Assembly (NCBI RefSeq): GCF_900107935.1
Contig: NZ_FNVG01000018.1
Span: 1 to 64,000, forward strand
From: Vibrio hangzhouensis
GTDB taxonomy: Bacteria; Pseudomonadota; Gammaproteobacteria; Enterobacterales; Vibrionaceae
DNA: 64,000 nt
Reading direction: 5' to 3'
Within the stretch, counting starts at the first letter, position 1, and every line of letters starts with the position of its first letter. Of the stretch, positions 8,097 through 17,058 are shown piece after piece. Position numbers and translations under genes: made by a program. The notes under the pieces were generated by a model that was not told the origin of the DNA, searched no databases, and was given only the letters and a program-made list of their open reading frames with translations.

Positions 8097-9551
8097 TTAG
8101 CGTAGCCCTCCCATAAACATGTACTTCAATTCCATAAATTCTTCCATCCCGTGGCGGGAACCTTCCCGCCCGAGTCCGGATTCCTTGATTCCGCCAAAAG
8201 GGGCGGCCGCGGTGGAAATCAGCCCTTCATTAATGCCGATCATTCCCACTTCCAATGCATCGCCGACCCGCCACGCTTTAGCCAGTGACTGAGTATAGAA
8301 GTAGGCGGCAAGACCCGAATCGGTATTATTGGCTCGTTCTATGACCTCTTGTTCACTGGAAAACCGGAACAGCGGCGCAAGCGGACCGAAAGTTTCTTCA
8401 CTCGCGACCAACATATCGTCGCTCACTTCAGTCAAAACAAAGGGTTTTACAAACTGATGATTGTCCGAATCGAACGCTCCACACTGAATCATCGCCCCTT
8501 TGCTTATCGCATCATCTACATGGGCTTGTACTTTTGCTACCGCATTTTGGTTAATTAGCGGACCAATCACTACGCCGTCTTCAAAGCCATCCCCTACCTT
8601 CAGGGCCCGTACTTTTTGCGTCAGTTTGTTGGCGAACTCTTCATAAACCGCATCGTGAACAAACAGTCGATTAGCACACACACAAGTTTGTCCTGCATTG
8701 CGGAATTTCGCTATCATTGCACCTTCAACCGCCGCATCAATGTCAGCATCTTCAAATACAATAAATGGTGCATTCCCTCCAAGCTCCAACGCCAGTTTTT
8801 TAATTGACGATGCGGACTGATTCATCAGAATTCGCCCCACATTGGTGGAGCCAGTAAACGAAACTTTGCGAACCTTTTTATTCGACGTCAGCACGTTACC
8901 AATCTCAACCGCATCGCCAGTGATCACATTTAGCAGCCCTTTTGGTACCCCCGCCTGTTGGGCAAGTAGCGCCAACGCCAGTGCGGTAAAAGGGGTATCC
9001 GGTGCCGGTTTTAGTACAACGGAACACCCCGCCGCCAACGCAGGCGCACATTTTCGGGTGATCATAGCCGCCGGAAAATTCCAGGGGGTGATCGCCGCGA
9101 CTACACCAACTGGTTCCTTGGTGACGACGATCTTTCCATCAGCTCTGTGGCTTGGGATGATTTCACCATAAGCGCGTTTTGCTTCTTCGCTGTACCACAG
9201 GACAAAACTGGCAGCATAGGCGATTTCACCTTTTGCCTCGGCAAAGGGTTTTCCTTGCTCGGTCGTCAGAATTCTAGCCAGATCGTCGGTGTTCGCTGTA
9301 ATTAAGTCGTACCAGTTACGTAACACCAGAGACTTATGTTCGGCAGTGGTCTCTTTCCATAGCAGAAACGCTGCCTGTGCTACCTCAACAGACCACTCAG
9401 CTTCTGCCGCACCAAACAAGGGCACCGAGCCAATTTCTTCGTTAGTTGAAGGGTTGAGAATCGTGTCGTAACTTTGAGTTGGAGATTCGATCCACTCTCC
9501 ACCAATAAAACAGCACTCTGTCTTGAGTAAGTCAGGATTATTCAACTGCAT
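8097..9551 (-). CDS. gabD: NAD(P)-dependent succinate-semialdehyde dehydrogenase
   Basis: A 484-residue cytoplasmic aldehyde dehydrogenase converting succinate semialdehyde to succinate. The general base Glu256 is in LELGGNAP and the catalytic Cys290 is in NAGQTCVCANR, the twin-cysteine pattern of GabD/SSADH. Length matches the family (480-490). It is the last gene of the hpaH operon, ten bases after hpaD, with its own GGGGAACACT ribosome-binding site. HpaI produces succinate semialdehyde, so this enzyme would finish the pathway into the TCA cycle. A GABA-related role is possible, but operon position argues for HPA catabolism. Confidence 0.9.
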   Translation of the reverse strand: MQLNNPDLLKTECCFIGGEWIESPTQSYDTILNPSTNEEIGSVPLFGAAEAEWSVEVAQAAFLLWKETTAEHKSLVLRNWYDLITANTDDLARILTTEQGKPFAEAKGEIAYAASFVLWYSEEAKRAYGEIIPSHRADGKIVVTKEPVGVVAAITPWNFPAAMITRKCAPALAAGCSVVLKPAPDTPFTALALALLAQQAGVPKGLLNVITGDAVEIGNVLTSNKKVRKVSFTGSTNVGRILMNQSASSIKKLALELGGNAPFIVFEDADIDAAVEGAMIAKFRNAGQTCVCANRLFVHDAVYEEFANKLTQKVRALKVGDGFEDGVVIGPLINQNAVAKVQAHVDDAISKGAMIQCGAFDSDNHQFVKPFVLTEVSDDMLVASEETFGPLAPLFRFSSEQEVIERANNTDSGLAAYFYTQSLAKAWRVGDALEVGMIGINEGLISTAAAPFGGIKESGLGREGSRHGMEEFMELKYMFMGGLR

Positions 9552-9560
9552 AGTGTTCCC

Positions 9561-10418
9561 CTAATCCGTCACTTCGAATACAACATTTACCTGCCCGGTA
9601 CCTGAACTTGGGAAGTACTCAGTCACCACCTCACTTTTGCCTTCATATTTATCCCAGCCTAACGCACCAAATAACATTGCCGTGTCATGCATACCACCCT
9701 CACCCGAGCACAAACTGGCATAATCAGGCAACATTTTAAGGAACGTCGAGTAATCGCGCTGAGCCCACAGCTCTAGCACTCGCAGGTCTACCTGTCGGTT
9801 AAACTCTTTCGAGATAGTGAAGGTACCATTATTAGCCTCATAATCCTCATTATTCCAAATGCGGTGCGACAGTGACCCCGACGCCAACAGCATCACCCTA
9901 CTGTTGCTCTCCTCAATGGCCTCGCGAATCGCTTCACCTAACTTTCTTGAAGATTCGATGTCATGAACGGTGCACCATGCTGCGATGGACACCACTTTAA
10001 ACTGGCAATCGTCATTCATATATCGCATCGGAACCAGAGTGCCATACTCAAGATCCAACGACTCAACCTGATGAGACAGAGTAAATACGCCCTTCTCCGT
10101 CGCTTTGTCGGCAATTTTATTACCAAGTTCTGTGTTGCCGTAATATTGATATTCCAGGTTCTGAATAAAATGGGGAAATTCATTACTGGTGTAGTTTCCT
10201 GAGAACTTCTCTCGGGCATTGACATGGTAACCGGCATTCACAAGCCAATGGGTATCAAGCACGACAACTGTATCTACATCAAGCTCTTTGGCCATCTGAG
10301 CAATCAGTTTGTGGCCATCAATGGCGGCTTTACGGCAGCCATGTAATCGACCAGGCTGTTCAGACATAATCATAGTGGGCACATGAGTAATTTTGGCGGC
10401 AACGCAAAGTTTTCCCAT
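9561..10418 (-). CDS. hpaD: 3,4-dihydroxyphenylacetate 2,3-dioxygenase HpaD (LigB-type)
   Basis: A 285-residue class III (LigB-fold) extradiol dioxygenase. It opens the ring of homoprotocatechuate to 5-carboxymethyl-2-hydroxymuconate semialdehyde using Fe(II). The N terminus KITHVPTMIMSEQPGRLHGC contains the conserved metal-binding His. VVLDTHWLVNAGYHV and LLASGSLSHRIWNN match E. coli-type HpaD, whose length (about 283) is the same. It lies between the AEC carrier gene and gabD in the hpa operon, with ribosome-binding site AAGGAATAG. Gene identity is very secure from sequence and operon context. Confidence 0.95.
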   Translation of the reverse strand: MGKLCVAAKITHVPTMIMSEQPGRLHGCRKAAIDGHKLIAQMAKELDVDTVVVLDTHWLVNAGYHVNAREKFSGNYTSNEFPHFIQNLEYQYYGNTELGNKIADKATEKGVFTLSHQVESLDLEYGTLVPMRYMNDDCQFKVVSIAAWCTVHDIESSRKLGEAIREAIEESNSRVMLLASGSLSHRIWNNEDYEANNGTFTISKEFNRQVDLRVLELWAQRDYSTFLKMLPDYASLCSGEGGMHDTAMLFGALGWDKYEGKSEVVTEYFPSSGTGQVNVVFEVTD

Positions 10419-10499
10419 CTTTCTATTCCTTTTGAATATGGCTTCTCGTTGAATCGGAAAGAAGCGTATTGAAGAGTTTCTATTTATTTATCAATGCCT

Positions 10500-11468
10500 T
10501 TAATAAAGGCTAAAAATCATAATGGCAGTGGCAGTGATGACACTGACGGTGACCATTGCCAAGATTGTCGTTGGAAGCAACACTGCAGCGCACACCCCTC
10601 CCATATCGTATTTCTGTCCTATTACCGCATACACACCGAACATCGGCATACTTGCCAGAATGACTGCCACGGCGGCCATGGTTGGCTCCAAATCGAACCA
10701 CAGCACAGTTAATATCAACAGCATCATCGGGTGCAGCAGCAACTTCCCGACCACAACAGTTCCTATCTCCTTTTTGTGGCCACGAACACTAACTCCAACG
10801 AGTCCTCCACCAATGGTAAACAGGGCGACTCCTGAAACTGTATTGGCAAGCATCTCTACGATACGTTTTGCTGTCTCTGGCGTGTCTATATTCAGCGCCG
10901 ACACCAACATACCCAGGACGATCGCGATAACAATTGGGTTCTTGGTCAAGCCTCGCATCGTCTCGTAGACTTTCTGTCTAAAGTTGCTTCCTTTACTGAT
11001 GTTGGTGAGATCAGCTAACGTCAGAAGCAGTGGCAACATAATGAGATTTTCCACAATTAGCGTGAGTGAAAAAGGCACCAGCGACTGAGCTCCAAACAGA
11101 AAGAAAATGATGGGAAAGCCAATCAACAAACTATTAGAAAAGCTGCTTCCCAGCCCAAGCACCACACTCTCCGTTAGGGTTTTCCTGAGCGTCATCACAC
11201 TGACAATCGCCACCAGCACAAATACGAGTAATGAACCAATGGTGTATACCAACAAATAGTCCGCATTCCAGATTTCTCCGAGTGGCCTAGTACTGAGCGC
11301 ACTGAATATCGCCGCTGGCAACCCAAAATTGAACACAAACGCTGCTAACACTTTATGACCATTTTCCGGTATGACCTTGTTCTTAGAAGCAAGGTAACCC
11401 AGGCCAATAACGAGAAAAACAGGAAGAATAGTCATCACTACATAATGTAAATGTCCAAGTGACAGCAT
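10500..11468 (-). CDS. AEC-family membrane carrier in the hpa operon
   Basis: A 322-residue inner-membrane protein with about ten hydrophobic segments, of the auxin efflux carrier (AEC) family: IPENGHKVLAAFVFNFGLPA near the N terminus and LLHPMMLLILTVLWFDLEP in the second half. Members export or import small carboxylates such as malonate. Start chosen at 11468 (MLSLGHLHYVV, with AAAGGGAA upstream), because an in-frame start at 11510 would overlap hpaF. It lies within the hpa operon, so the cargo is probably HPA or a pathway acid. Direction of transport cannot be told from sequence. E. coli clusters use HpaX (MFS) instead. Confidence 0.8.
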   Translation of the reverse strand: MLSLGHLHYVVMTILPVFLVIGLGYLASKNKVIPENGHKVLAAFVFNFGLPAAIFSALSTRPLGEIWNADYLLVYTIGSLLVFVLVAIVSVMTLRKTLTESVVLGLGSSFSNSLLIGFPIIFFLFGAQSLVPFSLTLIVENLIMLPLLLTLADLTNISKGSNFRQKVYETMRGLTKNPIVIAIVLGMLVSALNIDTPETAKRIVEMLANTVSGVALFTIGGGLVGVSVRGHKKEIGTVVVGKLLLHPMMLLILTVLWFDLEPTMAAVAVILASMPMFGVYAVIGQKYDMGGVCAAVLLPTTILAMVTVSVITATAIMIFSLY

Positions 11469-11487
11469 GGGGTTTTCCCTTTCTCTT

Positions 11488-11883
11488 TCAGGCGTTATCG
11501 TTTGCAGCAAGTTTCTGATGTATATTGTTTTTCTTGAAATTCAGGTCAGGGTGAAGCTCTACCATTTCAAAGCCAATACTTAGATATTGTGCATCGAAGG
11601 TTGGTTGAAGGTAGTCACAAAACACTTTGAATATTCGCTCCGCAGCCTGTTGACGCACCGTGAGGTCTCGCCCGGTTCCTACTTTTGCGGTTAGATGAAT
11701 AAAGCGATTCTCCGGGTCTTCGTCGGCAATCAAATAATAATCACTTCTCACTGCACGGGTTCGAATTCCCCCTTTTGGAAATACTCCGGTGTCGATCGCC
11801 TCTCGATGAATCAGTTTCATCAGCTCTGGAATATCAATGTCAGATTCAACGTTTGGGGAAAACTCCATAATAAAATGTGGCAT
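11488..11883 (-). CDS. hpaF: 5-carboxymethyl-2-hydroxymuconate isomerase HpaF
   Basis: A 131-residue enzyme of the tautomerase superfamily. It converts 5-carboxymethyl-2-hydroxymuconate to its oxo isomer after HpaE. The start at 11883 is fixed by two facts: the protein begins MPHFIMEFSPN, giving the N-terminal Pro that is the catalytic base in this superfamily, and a strong AAAGGAG lies just upstream. A start 13 codons earlier would bury the proline. Length agrees with E. coli HpaF (about 126). It lies in operon between hpaE and the AEC carrier gene. Confidence 0.93.
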   Translation of the reverse strand: MPHFIMEFSPNVESDIDIPELMKLIHREAIDTGVFPKGGIRTRAVRSDYYLIADEDPENRFIHLTAKVGTGRDLTVRQQAAERIFKVFCDYLQPTFDAQYLSIGFEMVELHPDLNFKKNNIHQKLAANDNA

Positions 11884-11964
11884 TTGGTCACTCCTTTGAA
11901 TTAGGCTCGCGTCGATTCGCAAGCGCGAGCCCTATAGCGGTTTCGGTTGTCGGACATCCGCTTA

Positions 11965-13485
11965 TTATTTTCCTAACGTGGGAACGTTGTGTGTATCGTG
12001 CGCAATGCAGACGTTTTTGGTTTCCATATAGAAATCAAAACTCCAGTCACCGCCATCTCGTCCGATGCCCGACATCTTCACTCCACCAAATGGAGAAGGT
12101 AAGTTACGGTTATTCTCTGAATTCACCCAAATCATGCCGGCTTCCACCTTACTCGCCATACGCATCGCACGACCGGTGTTAGAGGTCCAGATATAGCCGG
12201 ACAGGCCGTAATCCGTATCGTTTGCTATCTCGACGGCCTGCTCCTCGCTATCAAACTCGATGCACGTCAGGACTGGCCCAAAGATCTCTTCCTTGGCAAT
12301 GCGCATGCTGTTATCGGCATCAGTGAACAAGGTTGGCGTCAGATAATTACCATTGCCAAGAAAATCTATGGCCTTACCACCCGCGGCGATCGTTGCGCCA
12401 TCTTCCCTGGCAGCATCCATATAACTGAGCACTTTGTTGTAGTGTGACTGATGTACAAGCGGGCCAACTTCCGTCTCAGGATCCAATGGATGCCCCACTT
12501 GAATGTTGTCAACACGCGCCTTAAGCGCTTCAATGAACTTAGGCTTGATGCCTTTCTGAATCAGAAGGCGGCTTGAACTGGTACAGCGCTGACCATTCAG
12601 GCTATAAATCATGAACACCACGGCATCGAGAGCGCGTTCAAAATCAGCATCATCAAAGACGATCACCGGATTTTTGCCTCCCAGTTCAAAGTGAACACGT
12701 TTCAGAGTCGGCGCACCCTGGGCCTGAATCATTGAGCCTGTTACCGTTTCACCAACAAACGCCACCGCTTTAATGGCTTTGTGCTCAGTCAGCGCTTTAC
12801 CTGCAACCTCACCAAAACCATTCACCATGTTCCAGACACCAACAGGCAATCCTGCTTCCTCTGCACACTCAGCCAGGATCGCAGCAGTCAATGGGCTGAA
12901 CTCCGCTGGTTTGTGAACCACCGTACACCCCGCTGCCAAAGCCGGTGCGATTTTCCATGTCGATAGCATAAACGGCGTATTCCAGGGGGTAATCACGCCA
13001 ACCGGACCAATTGGGGTTCTGACGGTGTAATTGGTATGACTGTCCTGATGTAGTGACAGACCATTCTTCGCTTCGGGCGACTTGTCTGCAAAAAAGCGGA
13101 AGTTGGCCGCACCGCGGATTGCCGCCTGTTTCATAAATCGCAGTGGCTGCCCACAGTCCATCGACTCGACCAGAGCAATTTCTTCAGCACGCTGTTCTAT
13201 TTTATCGGCAAGACGATGAAGAATTTTCTTACGCTCTGCCCCCGACAAGTCCGCCCAGGAAGAAAATGCGGATTGTGCTGCAAGACAAGCCTGATTCACA
13301 TCTTCTTCCGTTCCTTTTACCACTTTGCCGAGACTTTCGTTGCTGGTTGGTGACAGGTTTTCGAAGGTTTCACCCGCAGATCCGAGTGTCCATGCGCCGC
13401 CAATATAATGACCTAGCGTTTGGCTTCTGTATTTTGCAAGGTACTGCTCTGCCTTGGTGAGATTGGTATCAAGTTGTTGAGCCAT
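11965..13485 (-). CDS. hpaE: 5-carboxymethyl-2-hydroxymuconate semialdehyde dehydrogenase HpaE
   Basis: A 506-residue NAD-dependent aldehyde dehydrogenase oxidising the ring-cleavage product of HpaD. The general base Glu267 is in HFELGGKNP and the catalytic Cys301 is in NGQRCTSSSR, with VGVITPWNTPFMLSTWKIAPALAAG-type cofactor-binding sequence around 161-186. These match the HpaE/HMSD subgroup, as does the C-terminal GGDWSFDFYMETKNVC. Its own ribosome-binding site is AAAGGAATT. It lies between hpaG2 and hpaF in the operon. Confidence 0.95.
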   Translation of the reverse strand: MAQQLDTNLTKAEQYLAKYRSQTLGHYIGGAWTLGSAGETFENLSPTSNESLGKVVKGTEEDVNQACLAAQSAFSSWADLSGAERKKILHRLADKIEQRAEEIALVESMDCGQPLRFMKQAAIRGAANFRFFADKSPEAKNGLSLHQDSHTNYTVRTPIGPVGVITPWNTPFMLSTWKIAPALAAGCTVVHKPAEFSPLTAAILAECAEEAGLPVGVWNMVNGFGEVAGKALTEHKAIKAVAFVGETVTGSMIQAQGAPTLKRVHFELGGKNPVIVFDDADFERALDAVVFMIYSLNGQRCTSSSRLLIQKGIKPKFIEALKARVDNIQVGHPLDPETEVGPLVHQSHYNKVLSYMDAAREDGATIAAGGKAIDFLGNGNYLTPTLFTDADNSMRIAKEEIFGPVLTCIEFDSEEQAVEIANDTDYGLSGYIWTSNTGRAMRMASKVEAGMIWVNSENNRNLPSPFGGVKMSGIGRDGGDWSFDFYMETKNVCIAHDTHNVPTLGK

Positions 13486-13512
13486 GATATTAATTCCTTT
13501 TGTTATTCTGAG

Positions 13513-14280
13513 TTATCGCTGGTCGTAGAATTCTTGCTCTGAAAGAACCGGGTTTTCAAGCGTACCAATACCCTCTATTTCGCAACTGACAACATCACCC
13601 GGATGAATATCTTTTAGGCCCTTTGGCGTGCCGGTCGCAATCAGGTCGCCGGGCTTGAGCGTCATAAATTCACTCAGATATTCAATCAGGAACGGTACGT
13701 CAAAGATCATGTCCGCAGTTGTTCCGACTTGTGCCACCTCTCCATTGACCCTAGTCTCTAGTTTTAGATTACTAATGTTTTCAATGTCCTCGACATCGAC
13801 AATCCAGGGACCTATCGGGCAAAGAGCATCACGACTTTTTACCCTCAGATTAGGACGATAGTAGTTCTCCAGGTAATCGCGTATTGCATAGTCATTACAA
13901 ACGGTGAATCCTCGGACGTATTGCAAGGCATCTTCGCGTTTCACGTTTTTGGCCTCTTTGCCAATCACGACCACCAACTCACATTCATAGTGCATAAACT
14001 CAATGTCATCCGGTCTATATGAAGGCTTACCATGAGCGGTCAGTGTGTTCTGTCCTTTAAGGAAAACGAGCGGCTCTTTCGGCGGTTCAAATGCTAACTC
14101 TGATGCGTGATCGGCGTAGTTCAGGCCAAGCGCGAAAATCGTTCCCGGCGTTTCAACCGGAACCAACCATTCGAAAGAGCCCGACTTAATGACATCTCCG
14201 TTTTCCGTATTCACCGACATATCGTCATTAACGGTGACATTGAGCACTTGTTGTTGGTATTGGATACGTGCGTGTTTCAT
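13513..14280 (-). CDS. hpaG2: HPA degradation isomerase/decarboxylase, C-terminal-type subunit HpaG2
   Basis: A 255-residue FAH-fold (fumarylacetoacetate hydrolase superfamily) protein equivalent to the C-terminal half of the fused E. coli HpaG. It carries GLNYADHASE and the metal-ligand stretch EFMHYECELVVVIGK (E-x-E), followed by GFTVCNDYAIRDYLENYYRPN and the C-terminal GDLIATGTPKG motif. With HpaG1 it would decarboxylate and isomerise 5-oxopent-3-ene-1,2,5-tricarboxylate to 2-oxohept-3-enedioate. Its ATG overlaps the hpaG1 stop (ATGA), implying translational coupling and 1:1 production. Confidence 0.92.
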   Translation of the reverse strand: MKHARIQYQQQVLNVTVNDDMSVNTENGDVIKSGSFEWLVPVETPGTIFALGLNYADHASELAFEPPKEPLVFLKGQNTLTAHGKPSYRPDDIEFMHYECELVVVIGKEAKNVKREDALQYVRGFTVCNDYAIRDYLENYYRPNLRVKSRDALCPIGPWIVDVEDIENISNLKLETRVNGEVAQVGTTADMIFDVPFLIEYLSEFMTLKPGDLIATGTPKGLKDIHPGDVVSCEIEGIGTLENPVLSEQEFYDQR

Positions 14281-14927
14281 TGCTCACCTCCTGATACGAT
14301 GTTTTCCAGACGTAATGCGTTACCCAGTGTGGAGGTGATCTTGTCATAAGGTTGCAGCTCAACCCGCTCTCCGGCAAAACCAATCGCGATGATATCCCCT
14401 TTATCGAGCGTCATGATGTGTGAGATTTTCTCCAGCAGTTGCTCCGTCCCCCGTGATAGTCGGCTTAACGGGAAGTAACGTTTGGCTGACCCATTAACCG
14501 CCGTCACAAGCTCCAAATCTTTATAGTTGTTTAGATCAGAAACCTGGACTGGTGCAGATAAGGTCAATGAATTATCCAGACATTTCCCCTTGATATCTGG
14601 TCGGTAATAGCTCGTTTCTGGCAACGAAAAATCATGCAACAAGGCAAAGCCCTCTACATAGTCCAAGGCTTCCTCTTGTGTGACGCGACAACAGGTTTTA
14701 CCGATAATCACAGCAAGGCTTGCGCCTACGACAAGTGCATTTTGTTTGCCAGGCCATTGGATAGCACGGTTGTCCTGGTTCCAAGTATTGTGGGGCTTAA
14801 AGTACAGTACAGGCTCTGTTGGAGGAGCCTTGTACGGGGCCTGTTCAAAGATTGATGTCAGGTTGTCTAGCTGTTGGCTGTCGTTAAGTGCCACACAGAC
14901 AACCTTTCCCTGGAGTTTTTCTTTCAT
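14277..14927 (-). CDS. hpaG1: HPA degradation isomerase/decarboxylase, N-terminal-type subunit HpaG1
   Basis: A 216-residue FAH-fold protein corresponding to the N-terminal half of fused HpaG. It shows PTEPVLYFKPHNTW, RVTQEEALDYVEGFALLHDFSLP, SYYRPDIKGKCLD and a C-terminal KGDIIAIG. The E-x-E pair found in HpaG2 is replaced (VVGASLAVIIGK), so this subunit probably does not hold metal the same way. It follows hpaI by 14 bases, with ribosome-binding site AGGAAATACG, and overlaps hpaG2 by four bases. The split is genuine: there is no frameshift scar, and both halves have sensible starts. Confidence 0.9.
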   Translation of the reverse strand: MKEKLQGKVVCVALNDSQQLDNLTSIFEQAPYKAPPTEPVLYFKPHNTWNQDNRAIQWPGKQNALVVGASLAVIIGKTCCRVTQEEALDYVEGFALLHDFSLPETSYYRPDIKGKCLDNSLTLSAPVQVSDLNNYKDLELVTAVNGSAKRYFPLSRLSRGTEQLLEKISHIMTLDKGDIIAIGFAGERVELQPYDKITSTLGNALRLENIVSGGEQ

Positions 14928-14941
14928 CGTATTTCCTAACT

Positions 14942-15742
14942 TTAATAGACGTTATCGATGACGGAGGTTTCAACAGCGTCAACGTGTTTGAGTTTATAGG
15001 CCAGCTGCTCTGCGCTCAGGCGCAGCAGCAGGGTATCTACACCAGCGCCGATAAATTTGACGCCTCGCGCGGCATAACTTTTGGCTTGGTCTGGATTCAA
15101 GGACAGAATGCCGACAGCTTTGCCTGCCCTCTGAATGGCCTTGATGGCATGATCGATTGCCTCGACCACATCCGGGTGGCCCGGATTTCCAATGTGTCCC
15201 ATCGAACCACACAGATCAGATGGACCAATAAAGATGCCATCAATGCCCTCCACCGCCGCAATCGCTTCGATGTTGTCAATCGCCTCTTTGGTTTCCACTT
15301 GGACCAGAAGACAGACCTGATCGTTGGCACGATGCAGATATTGAGGAATACGATTCCACTGAGATGCTCTGGCCAGCGCACTGCCAATACCACGATTTCC
15401 CAAAGGCGGATATAGCGCAGATTTCACAATTTCTTCAGCTTGCGCCGCAGTGTTTACCATCGGCACTAACAAGGTCTGTGCGCCAATATCAAGAAGACGC
15501 TTAATTAAGGTTGGGTGGCCATCTTCTGCTCTGACTATCGGCGAGGTATTGTGTGGTGCCAACGCCTGCAAGTGATGCTTAATGCTGGTGAGGTCAAAAG
15601 AGGCGTGCTCGCCGTCGACCAGTACCCAATCGAAACCCGCCCCGCCGCATATTTCTGCACAACTGGTATCAGGAAGACCTAACCAAAGGCCCCATAACGG
15701 CTCGTCTACACTCAAAGATTGCTTAAACTGGTTCACTAACAT
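14942..15742 (-). CDS. hpaI: 4-hydroxy-2-oxoheptanedioate aldolase HpaI
   Basis: A 266-residue class II (metal-dependent) aldolase of the HpcH/HpaI family. It cleaves 4-hydroxy-2-oxoheptanedioate to pyruvate and succinate semialdehyde. Visible family motifs are GFDWVLVDGEHASFD near residue 40, GAQTLLVPMVNTAAQAE near 90, LLVQVETKEAIDNIEAIAA near 145 (metal-ligand Glu) and GIFIGPSDLCGSMG near 170 (metal-ligand Asp). Length matches E. coli HpaI (262). A very strong AGGAGG precedes the start. It lies between hpaH and hpaG1. Confidence 0.95.
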   Translation of the reverse strand: MLVNQFKQSLSVDEPLWGLWLGLPDTSCAEICGGAGFDWVLVDGEHASFDLTSIKHHLQALAPHNTSPIVRAEDGHPTLIKRLLDIGAQTLLVPMVNTAAQAEEIVKSALYPPLGNRGIGSALARASQWNRIPQYLHRANDQVCLLVQVETKEAIDNIEAIAAVEGIDGIFIGPSDLCGSMGHIGNPGHPDVVEAIDHAIKAIQRAGKAVGILSLNPDQAKSYAARGVKFIGAGVDTLLLRLSAEQLAYKLKHVDAVETSVIDNVY

Positions 15743-15751
15743 AGATGCCTC

Positions 15752-16555
15752 CTAAACAAACTTGACAGAAATGCCGCCAAGAGGCCCGAAATCTGCGTGG
15801 ATCGTGTCGCCTTCCTTAACTGGCACAGGTCGGGTAAATGAACCGGCCAAAATCACCTGCCCCGGTTCCAGAGACACGCCGTGGGGAGCAAAACGCTTGC
15901 AGACCCAACAAATGCCATTGGCAGGATGACCCAATACACCAGCAGCAAGACCGGTTTCTTCAATCTGACCATTGAGATAGAGCATCGCTCCTGCCCAACG
16001 AAGGTCGATCTCTGTTGGTTTGATAGGCCTCCCACCCAGAACAATGCCAGCATTGGCGGCATTATCAGCGATCGTGTCATAGACCTTCCTCATGTAACCC
16101 GTATCGGGGTCAGTTCGGTGACACCTCGCCGCAATGAGTTCTATGGCAGGGATGACGTAGTCGGTCGCGTTGAGCACATCGAATATTGTGACATTGTCAC
16201 CTTCTAATTTTTCCTTGAGTACAAACGCTAACTCCACTTCAATACGCGGATCCAAAAAATCAGACACCGGAATTTGAGCACCATCTGAAAAGAACATATC
16301 GTCAAGCAGCACACCATAGTCCGGTTGGTCAATATTGACTGCCATTTGCATCGCTCGCGACGTCAAACCAATTTTGTAACCCCTGACCTTTGCACCTTCT
16401 CTTTTCTTGCGCTCAACCCAGCGGCTTTGGATCTGATAAGCATCATCCATCGACATGTCCGGATAATCCAAAGTCAGAGCGGCGATCTGCTCTCTGTTTT
16501 TCTCTGCCTTATAGAGACGTTCGGCAGCTACTTGAATTTGCTCTTCTGTTAACAT
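15752..16555 (-). CDS. hpaH: 2-oxo-hept-4-ene-1,7-dioate hydratase HpaH
   Basis: A 267-residue hydratase of the MhpD/HpaH (FAH-like) family, adding water to 2-oxohept-4-ene-1,7-dioate ahead of the HpaI aldolase. It carries DDAYQIQSRWVERKKREGAK-type N-terminal sequence, GYKIGLTSRAMQ, FLDPRIEVELAFVLKE with the metal-binding E-x-E, and VIPAIELIAAR. Length equals E. coli HpaH (267). It is the first gene of the long minus-strand hpa operon, with GAAAGGAAATCGA before the ATG. The 503-base divergent region upstream holds the predicted HpaR operators. Confidence 0.95.
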   Translation of the reverse strand: MLTEEQIQVAAERLYKAEKNREQIAALTLDYPDMSMDDAYQIQSRWVERKKREGAKVRGYKIGLTSRAMQMAVNIDQPDYGVLLDDMFFSDGAQIPVSDFLDPRIEVELAFVLKEKLEGDNVTIFDVLNATDYVIPAIELIAARCHRTDPDTGYMRKVYDTIADNAANAGIVLGGRPIKPTEIDLRWAGAMLYLNGQIEETGLAAGVLGHPANGICWVCKRFAPHGVSLEPGQVILAGSFTRPVPVKEGDTIHADFGPLGGISVKFV

Positions 16556-16647
16556 TCGATTTCCTTTCGTTTCTGAGCTGACTTAAGCAATGACCTGTTG
16601 TTTTGTATGTTGGTCCTGCTGTTTAGACGATACACACGTCAAACTAA

Positions 16648-16683
16648 TTAATATGTTAAGTACTTTAGTTAATATGTTAAGTA
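16648..16683. promoter_or_regulatory. Tandem predicted HpaR operators upstream of hpaH
   Basis: Two identical 15-mers TTAATATGTTAAGTA sit at 16648-16662 and 16669-16683. They are spaced exactly 21 bases apart, two helical turns, on the hpaH side of the divergent region. Each holds the near-palindrome TTAATATGTTAA. A MarR-type HpaR is encoded 3.4 kb away, and MarR regulators bind such AT-rich palindromes. Confidence 0.6.
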
Positions 16684-16893
16684 AAGTCCAGATCTGGCAA
16701 GCTACCCCATAATCAATTGTTTTTAATGAAAAACATACAGAAAAAGAAATTAACAAAACAACATACTGCAACTCTATTACATCAAATACGTGCACCACAA
16801 CGCGATTTTTGAAGGCATTCGGAGCCAGAATGTGGGATTTGTCACTAAGCGGTATTTACAAAACGCCGATTAATTTTTGATTCATTGATCTAG

Positions 16894-16973
16894 TTAACAT
16901 ATTAAGCATTATTGATACATTTAATTAACAATGCCGATTTGATTTTGAGCAAAAGTAGTTAATATATTAAGTA
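16894..16973. promoter_or_regulatory. Predicted HpaR operators upstream of the TRAP genes
   Basis: TTAACATATTAAGCA (16894-16908) and TTAATATATTAAGTA (16959-16973, core TTAATATATTAA perfectly palindromic) are two more copies of the motif found beside hpaH. They are placed 65 bases apart and upstream of dctP. The rest of the 503-base hpaH-dctP gap (16556-17058) is AT-rich with no convincing gene. Confidence 0.55.
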
Positions 16974-17058
16974 TTCAACAAAACAACGACTCACTAAGTG
17001 GGCAATGCTCAAGCAGGATCGAGCAACTAATAAACCGTGAAACGAAAGGAAAGACGTT

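Noticed and set aside
11469..11510. Upstream start for the AEC carrier
   Set aside because: It overlaps the end of hpaF, and the shorter start has AAAGGGAA upstream.
16583..16798. 71-residue ORF between hpaH and dctP
   Set aside because: It overlaps the predicted HpaR operators, has no ribosome-binding site and has no recognisable family.
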